Shown in pieces: positions 17,761-24,732 of a stretch of 64,000 nt of DNA. Both the position numbers and the translations under genes were made by a program. A model generated the notes under the pieces. It made no database searches and had not been told where the DNA came from. It was given only the letters and a program-made list of their open reading frames with translations. The stretch is from AP-15 sp963703745. GTDB lineage: Bacteria; Pseudomonadota; Alphaproteobacteria; ATCC43930; CGMCC-115725. Position 1 is the stretch's first letter; each line of letters begins with the position of its first letter. The stretch spans positions 744,001-808,000 of the forward strand of contig CAVPFL010000002.1 of assembly GCA_963703745.1 (NCBI GenBank), given 5' to 3'.

Positions 17761-17985
17761 ATGCCCAAAACACATCCCCACGCCGAGGCGACCTATCGCG
17801 TAATCCCGTTTGACAACGGGGCGTTTGGGGTCGAAGTCAGCATCCCGGACAGTCATCCGACCAGGGTGAGCAAGTTCGAGACCGAAGCCGACGCCGAAGC
17901 GTGGATCGCCGATCATCGCAGCCGGGTGCAGTCCCAAACGCAATCGGGCCGCCAGTTTCGCAGGTCGCGTGGACCCGGTCGTTAA
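17761..17985 (+). CDS. Small protein of unknown function
   Basis: A 74-residue frame: EATYRVIPFDNGAFGVEVSI, then a segment FETEADAEAWIADHRSRVQS that looks like a helix with an alternating acidic pattern, then a basic tail. The profile of short beta strands followed by one helix is typical of small conserved alphaproteobacterial proteins of unknown role. The ribosome binding site is weak. It is the third of three consecutive small genes on this strand. Confidence 0.6.
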   Translation: MPKTHPHAEATYRVIPFDNGAFGVEVSIPDSHPTRVSKFETEADAEAWIADHRSRVQSQTQSGRQFRRSRGPGR

Positions 17986-18087
17986 CTCGGAGGTTCGCCT
18001 GGATCACGATCCCGCAGCGGGCCGGGCATAAACGGCCCCGCAACATCAGTCCCGTCGTTGGGGTAGGCGCGCGCGGGGGGCGAGGGA

Positions 18088-18555
18088 ATGGCTCAGCGTA
18101 TCGAAGTCCGCGAGGCTGAACGACCGGATGCGCCGGACATTGCGGAAATTCACCTGACCGCGCGGCACGGGGCGATGTCCTATTGCACCAACCTCACACC
18201 GATCAAGAGACGCGAGACCGGTTTGCCCGCGTCGTCGGCGACCGACCCGCCACGTGGTGGATCGCGCAGGTCGAACACGAGATGTGGGCTACATGCGCAT
18301 CGATGGAGAAAGCTGCACTCACCTTTATGTGCGGCCAGTCTGGCAACGACGCGGCGTTGGGTTATGCCGGCTAAACAAGGCCAAAGCCTTGAGCCCCCGG
18401 CGGCTCGAGCTTTGCGCTTTTCAGCGCAACACCAATGCGAGGGCATTTTACGAGTTCGCAGGGATTCCGTGCCGTGCAGTTCACAGAAGGTCGCAACGAA
18501 GAGAACGATCCGGACGTTAAATATGAATGGGAGCCAGCTCGACGAACCAGCTAGT
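18088..18555 (+). pseudogene. Frameshifted GNAT-family N-acetyltransferase
   Basis: All parts of a GNAT protein are present but spread over different frames. The start is MAQRIEVREAERPDAPDIAE in frame one. Then come TDQETRDRFARVVGDRPATW, and VGYMRIDGESCTHLYVRPVW with WQRRGVGL (the acetyl-CoA binding R-x-x-G-x-G/A region). AFYEFAG follows, and the tail FTEGRNEENDPDVKYEWEPA ends at the TAG at 18553-18555. At least three indels are needed. GNATs transfer acetyl from acetyl-CoA to amines, but this copy cannot make a full-length product as it stands. Sequencing errors are an alternative, though its neighbours are also decayed. Confidence 0.82.
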
Positions 18556-18674
18556 CTCCTAAAGCTGGTCGCATCACTTCCGTGCGCCGGAGCCTTTGGC
18601 GACAGAAGGTGGCGGGATCGACGGCACGTAGCCATTGGTCCACCCAGTCTTTTTGGACGGGTCCGTCGAACCCG

Positions 18675-18902
18675 CCCCCCGGTGTGATCCGATCTTTGGA
18701 CCCCGACGACCCGCGCCGCGGCCAAGCCTTCCAAAGTGCCGTTGGCGCAGGAACCGACGAACGCCTGTTGGATCGGCACCCCGGCGGCCCCGGCGACCGG
18801 GACGGAATTGCGGATCACTGCGTCCGACAGTGCGACCAGCGGTCCGATATTGTCGAGGTTCACTGGCGGAATTATGCGATCCCGGGACAGATGAATGACG
18901 CC
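18675..18902 (-). pseudogene. Fragment of an aconitase/LeuC-like large subunit
   Basis: The minus-strand frame carries DNIGPLVALSDAVIRNSVPV followed by AGVPIQQAFVGSCANGTLEG and LAAARVV. This matches the region around the first iron-sulfur Cys of 3-isopropylmalate dehydratase and homoaconitase large subunits, where a PIQQAFIGSCTNG-type motif is conserved. Only about 75 codons are recognisable; the frame then runs into unrelated sequence and no other LeuC part is nearby. It is a truncated remnant. Confidence 0.6.
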
Positions 18903-18948
18903 GTTTGACGGACGATAGGCGATCTGGCGGCTCCGCAAAGGCGGCGTG

Positions 18949-19140
18949 TCATGTCACCAGGTTGTACGATTTCAGCAGGTTGACCAGCTCTTCAGCCCAT
19001 GCGCGAGCCTCCGGCATCTTGCCGGCATCTCTGAAAGCGAGAGCCTTCGCCAAGGCTTGGTTGAGCGCAGATCGCTCGGCGGCGGATAGTTTTCCTAGGG
19101 CCGCTGGGGCGCTACGAGCGGCGGCTGATGTGCTGCGCAT
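18949..19140 (-). CDS. Small protein of unknown function
   Basis: A 63-residue frame (70 if an upstream ATG at 19161 is used). The stretch LSAAERSALNQALAKALAFR, then DAGKMPEARAWAEELVNLLK, suggests two amphipathic helices, which looks like real coding sequence. The N-terminus is Ala/Ser/Arg-rich. No ribosome binding site of good spacing is seen. It sits among decayed genes, so it may itself be a remnant. Confidence 0.4.
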   Translation of the reverse strand: MRSTSAAARSAPAALGKLSAAERSALNQALAKALAFRDAGKMPEARAWAEELVNLLKSYNLVT

Positions 19141-19284
19141 TGCTACTGATTTACCTCGCACAAGATCCTACCGGTTTCGGTGGGCGATAAATTTCGACGG
19201 TCAACGCTTCGATCGAACTGCCTGTCCATATTCATTTTAGGGCCCCCGCATCCGCGTTCATGCGCGCCGCGCTTATGGCGGGTC

Positions 19285-19467
19285 TTGGTGCGCCTGCCGG
19301 GCCCGGCCTTGGCCGATCTCAAAGTCGCAACCGTCGCGGAGCAACGTGTTTGCAGCCGGCACTCGGATATTGTCGAAAACAACCTCTGCATGGCCATGCG
19401 GGGCTTCGTGATAGCCGAAGGAGGGTGGCTTGCGCTTGACCACGACAATTGGGGTCGACGGGATCAG
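19285..19467 (-). pseudogene. Fragment of an acyl-CoA dehydrogenase
   Basis: The minus-strand frame contains FGYHEAPHGHAEVVFDNIRV, PAANTLLRDGCDFEIGQGRA. This matches the mid-region of acyl-CoA dehydrogenases (HAEVVFDNVRVPA...L.GEG.GF.IAQGRL). Only about 60 codons of a 390-residue family are recognisable, and the catalytic and C-terminal FAD regions are missing. The frame ends soon after the fragment. Confidence 0.65.
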
Positions 19468-19544
19468 GCGACATCGGCCAGCTGCGTCGGGACGCTGTAG
19501 TTCCGGCCCTGAACCCTCCACGTTCCAGCTGCTCAGGATCACGC

Positions 19545-19680
19545 TTATCTCTTGCGGATGCCGCGCGATATGCAGACGTCATAGGCACGGAGATCGCGGC
19601 CCGCCGGCAAGCCGCAGCCGGTCAGAACGATCGCCAACGCCGATGCGATGAGCAGGTGCTTGGCTTGCGTTGCCCGTGAC
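19545..19680 (-). pseudogene. Remnant of a small lipoprotein
   Basis: The minus-strand frame reads KHLLIASALAIVLTGCGLPA followed by GRDLRAYDVCISR, a short signal peptide with a lipobox (LTGC) and the beginning of a small lipoprotein. No ATG, GTG or TTG precedes it in frame before a stop. After CISR a one-base shift would continue as HPQEI, the expected kind of sequence. Both points suggest decay of a once functional gene. Confidence 0.45.
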
Positions 19681-20043
19681 CTGCCGCTTCCCGCCCGCGT
19701 CGCGCCGAAGCTCGCCGGATTATGGCTCGTTATGCGGATACTCCTGCGTGACCGTCCGTCGTGAGTCTCCTGGACCTGTAAACGCGCCGGTCGGGGAGGT
19801 GTTGCGTATTAACGATGGTCGAACTAAAGAAAAATTGATTTGGGTTAAAATGGTTCTATGATTTCCGCCTGCTTTGATTGGATCGTGAACCGTCGTCGTC
19901 GCTCTCTGCGCGTACGGCCGTTAAACCGACGCTTCTCCCTGGCGCAGCTCGCAACCTCGCACGGTCCTACCCCGGCATTCAGCAAGGCCACCGGCGGTCG
20001 CAATCGAGGAGCGCCCTACGGTCTGGGGCGCTTATCTGCCGAC
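19681..20043. other. Region without a recognisable gene
   Basis: About 360 bases between the lipoprotein remnant and the IS3 remnant. It includes an AT-richer patch near 19810-19860 (ATTGATTTGGGTTAAAATGG) that could hold a promoter. A plus-strand frame from 19858 shows no family features. Confidence 0.4.
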
Positions 20044-20314
20044 CTAGTGGCTAAAATCCGCTCCACGGTCAGCTGGGCGGATCTTGGTGTGTAGCTTATC
20101 GATCTCCCGCTCCCAGATGTCCTCGGCATCTCGCCCGATACCAGCGTCGGACACCCGCGCCGCCTGCTCCTGAATCTGCTTCTTCCAGGTGCATATCTGG
20201 TTTGAATGGACCCGGTCTCCTGGCCAGGTCCGCAACACTCGACTGCTCTCGCGCCGCCTCCAAGGCGATCTTTGCATTCGACGCCGCGTCGATCTTCCCT
20301 CTCGTCTTCTTCAT
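20044..20314 (-). mobile_element. Decayed IS3-family transposase OrfA
   Basis: The minus-strand ATG at 20314 opens MKKTRGKIDAASNAKIALEA, the typical IS3 OrfA start with its helix-turn-helix (REQSSVADLARR). The rest is found in a second frame as SNQICTWKKQIQEQAARVSD, AGIGRDAEDIWEREIDKLHT, and a third frame gives the closing QLTVERILAT. So at least two frameshifts are present. No OrfB (DDE integrase) sequence follows, so the element is both frameshifted and truncated. I found no terminal repeats. Confidence 0.8.
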
Positions 20315-20653
20315 CGTCTTCTCCGCCTAACACGGCGAAACGGCACACGCTCCCAACCACCCCGCTGGTCCCAAACCCGAGGTCCGCTTCAGCATTTTCT
20401 CGTCAAATTGACGAGAAATCCCCCGAAAATAACTCACAAGGATTTCTGAATTCGGGGAGACTCCTATGCCGAGCAGGCTGCCTCTGCTCCCAGACGCTTC
20501 TGGTGCCGCATCCAGGTCGATCACCACTGGACTCCCGACGGAAAACTAGGGGGTGAGTTTCCCATAGTCGAGGAGGGTATGATGCCACAATGAGCTCGCA
20601 GCGCGGCAGCCTTGCTGGCGGCGCTCCTCCTTCGCAAACTTCCGGCGTGCCAC
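20315..20653. other. Region between the IS3 remnant and the amidase gene
   Basis: About 340 bases with no supported gene. It contains short direct and inverted repeats such as CGTCAAATTGACG near 20400, which could be the edge of the old insertion. It lies downstream of the amidase gene and may hold its terminator, but I see no clean hairpin with a T-run. Confidence 0.4.
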
Positions 20654-22063
20654 TCAGGCCGCGGCGCGAGCCGAGACGAGCGCCGGCCGTTGGTTGCGGA
20701 AGGGTGTCGCCTTCTCGAAGGCGTCGGCGATGCGGAACAGGGTCGGCTCCTGGAATGGCTTGCCGACGAGCTGGATCGCCACCGGCAGCCTGCCTGCCCC
20801 GAAGCCGGCGCAGACCGAGATCGCCGGGTAGCCGGCGACGTTGAACGGCATGGTAAAGCCGGGCTTGTCGAACAGGTCCCATTTCGGCACTGCGTCGATC
20901 TTCGCGGCTTCGGCCGGCTGGGTTGCGGTCAGCACGACATCGAGCCGGGCCATTGCCTGCTGCAATTCGGCGCGCAATTCGCGGCGCCGGCGCACCGCCT
21001 GGACATAATCGACGCCGGTGACCAAAGCGCCCAGTAACAGCCGGCTGCGCAGGCGCTCGCTGAAGTCGCCGAGCCGGGTGCGCGACCACTCCTCATAGGC
21101 CGCCGCGCGCTCGGTCATCGAGATCAGCGACCCGCATGCCGCCCAGTCCTGTAACGGGGAAAGCTGCACCTCGCGCAACTCCGCCCCGAGGTCGCGGAAC
21201 GTGCCGAGGGCGGCGTCGATGCCACGCTGGGTGCCTTCGCTGACCTTGTGGTCGACCTCGTGAAAATGATGGATCACGCCGATCTTGAGCCCCTTGATGC
21301 CGCTTCCCAACAGCGCGGTGTAGTCGGGGAGGGGACGCGATGCGCTCGCCGGGTCGCGCGGGTCGTGCCCGGCCAGCGCCTGCAGCATCAGCGCGCAATC
21401 CTCGGCGGTCCAGGCCATCGGGCCGATATGGTCGAGGCTGTAGGCGGCGGGTGCGACACCGGCGCGGCTGACGAGGCCATAGGTCGGCTTGATGCCGGCG
21501 ATGCCGCACAATGCCGCCGGGCCGCGGATCGAGCCGCCAGTGTCGGTGCCGATGCCGCCGAGGATCAGCCCAGCCGCGACCCCCGCCCCGGTGCCGCTGC
21601 TGCTGCCGGCGGTGAAGTGATCGGTGTTCCACGGGTTGCGCGCGGGCGGGGCCGGGAGATCAAAGGACGGGCCGCCATCGGCGAATTCGTGCGTCGTCAG
21701 TTTTCCGATCAGCACCGTACCGGCCGCGGCGAGCTTCTCGGCGCAAGTCGCGTCCGTGTCCGGGATGTTGTGTTGCAGGAATTTCGATCCGCAGGTCGTC
21801 GGTATCCCTTTGGTGTCGACGATGTCCTTGAGGCCGATCGGAATGCCGTGCAATGGCCCGGAGGGCCCGCCCGCCATGATCGCCCGTTCGGCCTCGCACG
21901 CTTCGGCCAATGCCCGCTCTTCGGTCAAGTGGACAAAGGCGTGCAGATCTTTGTCGAGCGCATGCACGCGGGCGAGGCACGCGCGCGTCAGCTCGACCGG
22001 GGAGAGCTCCTTCGCGGCGATCAGCCGGGCGGCCTCGGCGATGGTCGGGATCGCATCGCTCAT
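20654..22063 (-). CDS. Amidase-signature hydrolase, GatA/AtzE-like
   Basis: Amidase-signature enzyme of 469 residues with the full Ser-cisSer-Lys triad: Lys79 (GIPIGLKDIVDTKG), Ser154 (TAGSSSGTGAGVAAG) and Ser178 (GTDTGGSIRGPAALCGIAG). The enzyme hydrolyses an amide in the cytoplasm, but the substrate cannot be predicted. The start overlaps by four bases the stop of a 65-residue AtzG/GatC-like protein, which suggests the two form a complex as in the AtzE-AtzG carboxybiuret hydrolase. A second amidase gene lies just upstream in the same direction. Confidence 0.9.
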   Translation of the reverse strand: MSDAIPTIAEAARLIAAKELSPVELTRACLARVHALDKDLHAFVHLTEERALAEACEAERAIMAGGPSGPLHGIPIGLKDIVDTKGIPTTCGSKFLQHNIPDTDATCAEKLAAAGTVLIGKLTTHEFADGGPSFDLPAPPARNPWNTDHFTAGSSSGTGAGVAAGLILGGIGTDTGGSIRGPAALCGIAGIKPTYGLVSRAGVAPAAYSLDHIGPMAWTAEDCALMLQALAGHDPRDPASASRPLPDYTALLGSGIKGLKIGVIHHFHEVDHKVSEGTQRGIDAALGTFRDLGAELREVQLSPLQDWAACGSLISMTERAAAYEEWSRTRLGDFSERLRSRLLLGALVTGVDYVQAVRRRRELRAELQQAMARLDVVLTATQPAEAAKIDAVPKWDLFDKPGFTMPFNVAGYPAISVCAGFGAGRLPVAIQLVGKPFQEPTLFRIADAFEKATPFRNQRPALVSARAAA

Positions 22064-22257
22064 GCGAGGTTCTCCTCGGCAAAGTCGTAGACATGCGCTG
22101 GCTCGGCCATGCGGCCGCGCGGCTTGCGTACGCGCTCGGCCAACGCGGCGAGTGCTGCGTGCACGGTCTTCAGCTCGGCCTTCTGTTCATCGGTCAGGTC
22201 GAGCCCGGCGCGAGCCAGGAGGTAATCGAGGGCTGCGTCGTTAATTTCGGATGGCAT
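22060..22257 (-). CDS. AtzG/GatC-like small amidase partner (DUF4089 type)
   Basis: A 65-residue helical protein: INDAALDYLLARAGLDLTDE, then QKAELKTVHAALAALAERVR and the acidic-hydrophobic end AHVYDFAEENLA. This resembles the DUF4089/AtzG family, GatC-like subunits that stabilise AtzE-type amidases. It overlaps the amidase start by four bases, so translation is coupled. The small size, all-helix character and position support the call; sequence resemblance alone is modest. Confidence 0.72.
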   Translation of the reverse strand: MPSEINDAALDYLLARAGLDLTDEQKAELKTVHAALAALAERVRKPRGRMAEPAHVYDFAEENLA

Positions 22258-22285
22258 GTTTTCGTGCTCCGGTTATGAAGGTTAT

Positions 22286-22338
22286 TCACCACAGAGGCAG
22301 AGAGAAGGGATCTCCCTGTCTCACTGTCTCTGTGGTGA
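22286..22338. repeat. Inverted repeat, possibly a dispersed CACAGAG-type element
   Basis: Perfect 11-base arms TCACCACAGAG (22286-22296) and CTCTGTGGTGA (22328-22338) enclose purine/pyrimidine-rich sequence of the CACAGAGGCAGAGAG kind. Elements of this look are dispersed in many proteobacterial genomes. It contains the last codons and stop of the second amidase and could act as a transcription terminator for it. Confidence 0.6.
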
Positions 22339-23686
22339 GCTTTTCTTCGATGCCGATGCCGATGGCGAGCAATCGGCGGTCTTCGCCATGGCGCCCAACA
22401 ACCATCAAACCCACCGGTGCCGTCCCCGGCGCCTCGATCGGCAAAGTCAGCGCGCAGCGATCGAGGAAATTGATGATCGCGGTATTGCGCAGCAGCTTCA
22501 CGTTGAGACGCGCGTAATCCTCGTCCCGGGAGAAGGCCGCGATTGGCGGGGCGGTCATCGGTACGGTCGGCATCACCAGCGCATCGAACCCCTCGGTTTC
22601 GGCATCGAAGCGGCGGATGAAGTCGACGCGCGCGTTGACCAGGCGGATATATTCGGCTGCCGTCATCTCGCGACCGCGCATGATGCGCGTTCGGATGCGG
22701 GGGTCGTAGTCTTGGCCGCGCCGCTCGATCAGCTTCTCGTGCCAGGCGAACGCCTCCGCGACCGGCAGACCGCCCTTGATGTTGATCCGTGCGTAATCGC
22801 GGAGCATCGCGAGCGGCAATTCGACGACGCGCGCGCCGGCATGCGAGAGCACCGAGAGCGCGCGCTCGAAGGCGGAGGCGACCGGCAACTCGAGGTCTTC
22901 GAGCATTACAGTCTTCGGGATGCCGAGGCGGAGGCCGTCGATCGGCATGGCGGCGGGCAGTTCGGCGGGTTCGCCAGCGATGACCGCGTCCGTCAGCGCG
23001 CAACAGGCGACGCTGACGCCGATCGGGCCGATCGAGTCCAAGGTCGTGGAAAGCGGCACCGCACCGTCGCGCTGCACCCGGTATTGCGTCGGCTTGAACC
23101 CGACGAGCCCACACAGCGCCGCCGGAATGCGGACCGAGCCGCCGGTATCGGTGCCGATCGCCACCGCCGCCATGCCGTCCGCTACCGCGACCGGAGCCCC
23201 GGCCGAGGAGCCGCCTGGGATGAGGCTGCGGTCATAGGGGTTGCCCGGTGTGCCGTAATGCGGGTTGATGCCGACGCCGGAGAAGGCGAATTCGGTCATA
23301 TTCGTGCGCCCGGTGATGACCGCACCCGCCGCTTTGAGCCGCGCCACGATCGGCGCGTCGGCCGTGGCCGCGGGCGCGTCGTCGAGCGCCCGCGATCCGG
23401 CGAGCGTGACCTCGCCGGCGACATCGAAGAGGTCTTTGATCGACACCGGGAGGCCGGCGAGCGGCGAGGCGACATAGCCGGCCTTGCGCAGCCGGTCCTG
23501 AGCGTCGGCCACGACGCGCGCCACTGTGTCGTATACCTTGACAAAGGCGCGGCTACCCTCGCCGGCGGGATCTGCGATGCGCGCGAGAGCCGCCTCGACC
23601 AATTCCCGGCTCGTCGTGCGGCGGGCGGCGAGATCGGCCGCGAGCACCGACAGAGTGAGCCTTGGTTGAGACGCGAAACCAGCCAT
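22286..23686 (-). CDS. Amidase-signature hydrolase
   Basis: Second amidase-signature enzyme, 466 residues, with the triad Lys84 (GLPVSIKDLFDVAG), Ser160 (LIPGGSSAGAPVAVADG) and Ser184 (GTDTGGSVRIPAALCGLVG). It is not a recent duplicate of the amidase at 20654-22063; outside the motifs they differ widely. The last 18 residues are encoded by an inverted-repeat element, so the natural C-terminus may have been replaced. The AtzG-like gene and first amidase follow downstream, and the DOPA-dioxygenase-like gene lies 26 bases upstream in the same direction. The substrate is unknown. Confidence 0.9.
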   Translation of the reverse strand: MAGFASQPRLTLSVLAADLAARRTTSRELVEAALARIADPAGEGSRAFVKVYDTVARVVADAQDRLRKAGYVASPLAGLPVSIKDLFDVAGEVTLAGSRALDDAPAATADAPIVARLKAAGAVITGRTNMTEFAFSGVGINPHYGTPGNPYDRSLIPGGSSAGAPVAVADGMAAVAIGTDTGGSVRIPAALCGLVGFKPTQYRVQRDGAVPLSTTLDSIGPIGVSVACCALTDAVIAGEPAELPAAMPIDGLRLGIPKTVMLEDLELPVASAFERALSVLSHAGARVVELPLAMLRDYARINIKGGLPVAEAFAWHEKLIERRGQDYDPRIRTRIMRGREMTAAEYIRLVNARVDFIRRFDAETEGFDALVMPTVPMTAPPIAAFSRDEDYARLNVKLLRNTAIINFLDRCALTLPIEAPGTAPVGLMVVGRHGEDRRLLAIGIGIEEKLTTETVRQGDPFSLPLW

Positions 23687-23712
23687 CGATGCGGCCGGCG
23701 AAAAGCCCCGAC

Positions 23713-24105
23713 CTACGCGCTTACCCCGCTCGGCAACTGCCCGCCGCGGCCGTGCGGCAGGGTGTGAAGCTTCAACTCGACCGGTTTACCGAGCCAGATC
23801 GCATAACTGCTATGGTCCTCCACCGCGTCCTCGGTCAGCGGGTGGACCAATACGTCGAGCCCATCGCGGTTCAGCAGCAGATAAGGCACGACATGCTCAA
23901 ACTGGTCGGGCTTGAAAATGACCAGGACATTGGAGATCGGGTGTGGTCCCCTCGGCTCGTCCCGAAAGCCCCCGACCTCGACCTGGAACTTGTCGCCGAT
24001 CGCGGCGCACACCCGCTCGGCGACGACGCGCGTCTTTGACGGGTCGTAATAGATGTGGGCGTGATAGCCCAGGTTCGCGACGGATTGCGTGGTCTTCTCG
24101 ATCAT
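23713..24105 (-). CDS. DOPA 4,5-dioxygenase family protein
   Basis: Small ferredoxin-fold protein of 130 residues resembling fungal and bacterial DOPA 4,5-dioxygenases. Key features are YHAHIYYDPSKTR (H-x-H-x-Y metal or substrate motif) near residue 15, GPHPISNVLVIFKPDQFEHV in the middle, and LLLNRDGLDVLVHPLTEDAV with a further His. Family members cleave catechols, but many bacterial homologues have no tested substrate. ATG 24105 is preceded by GGGAGCG and is preferred over an upstream ATG at 24141. Confidence 0.85.
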   Translation of the reverse strand: MIEKTTQSVANLGYHAHIYYDPSKTRVVAERVCAAIGDKFQVEVGGFRDEPRGPHPISNVLVIFKPDQFEHVVPYLLLNRDGLDVLVHPLTEDAVEDHSSYAIWLGKPVELKLHTLPHGRGGQLPSGVSA

Positions 24106-24255
24106 AGAACTGCGCTCCCTGCGATTTGCAACGGCACGCACCAGTTTTGCACAGCGGTATGCGCAAGTCGATTCAGCTGGCGGAGCCGCCGGGCATTCCT
24201 TCGCCGCCGCGGGCCAATGGTTACGCGGCGTGCCGTGCCGGCTGGCCGGCCCGAT

Positions 24256-24660
24256 TTACCCCGGCATCTTCGGGAAGCGCTGCCGCTCACCGCCGAGGCT
24301 CACCCAGGGCTGGGCGCTGTCGCAGAAGATCTCCATTCCCGGCTTGACCCAGCTCGCGTCATCGAGCGTCCCGGCCATGATCATCGTGACGTTCGGCATG
24401 ATTTCGGCCTCGTCGATCAACGCCGATCCGCACTCCGGGCAGAAGCGCCGGTAGGTAGCCTTGCCGCTGTCGCCCCGACCGGTGAACGTCTGTAGAGAGC
24501 CTTGCACGTTCAACGCCGGTGTCGGGAGTGCCACGACGACGGAAAATGCGGTCCCGGTACCCTTCTGGCAGTTCTTGCAGTGGCACACACCGACGAATGT
24601 CGGCTCCGCATCGGCCGAATAACGCACCTTACCGCACAGGCAACCGCCTTCGATTTTCAT
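24256..24660 (-). CDS. GFA family protein (CENP-V/GFA domain)
   Basis: Zinc-binding protein of 134 residues with the GFA pattern: GGCLCGKVRY at the N-terminus, CHCKNCQKGTGTAF, then RRFCPECGSALID. These Cys residues bind structural and labile zinc. The name comes from glutathione-dependent formaldehyde-activating enzyme, though the activity of most members is unproven. ATG 24660 has GGGGAGGATCGG upstream and gives the canonical start MKIEGGCLCG. It lies in a run of minus-strand catabolic genes. Confidence 0.9.
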   Translation of the reverse strand: MKIEGGCLCGKVRYSADAEPTFVGVCHCKNCQKGTGTAFSVVVALPTPALNVQGSLQTFTGRGDSGKATYRRFCPECGSALIDEAEIMPNVTMIMAGTLDDASWVKPGMEIFCDSAQPWVSLGGERQRFPKMPG

Positions 24661-24732
24661 CCGATCCTCCCCTGTTCGACGGCGCACGATACGCCTGGCC
24701 GTCCGTCCGGACAACGAGGACCAAATACGACC

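Noticed and set aside
22256..23767. Plus-strand open frame of 503 codons
   Set aside because: Antisense to a complete amidase with its catalytic triad. Composition (Arg, His, Asp) is that of a shadow.
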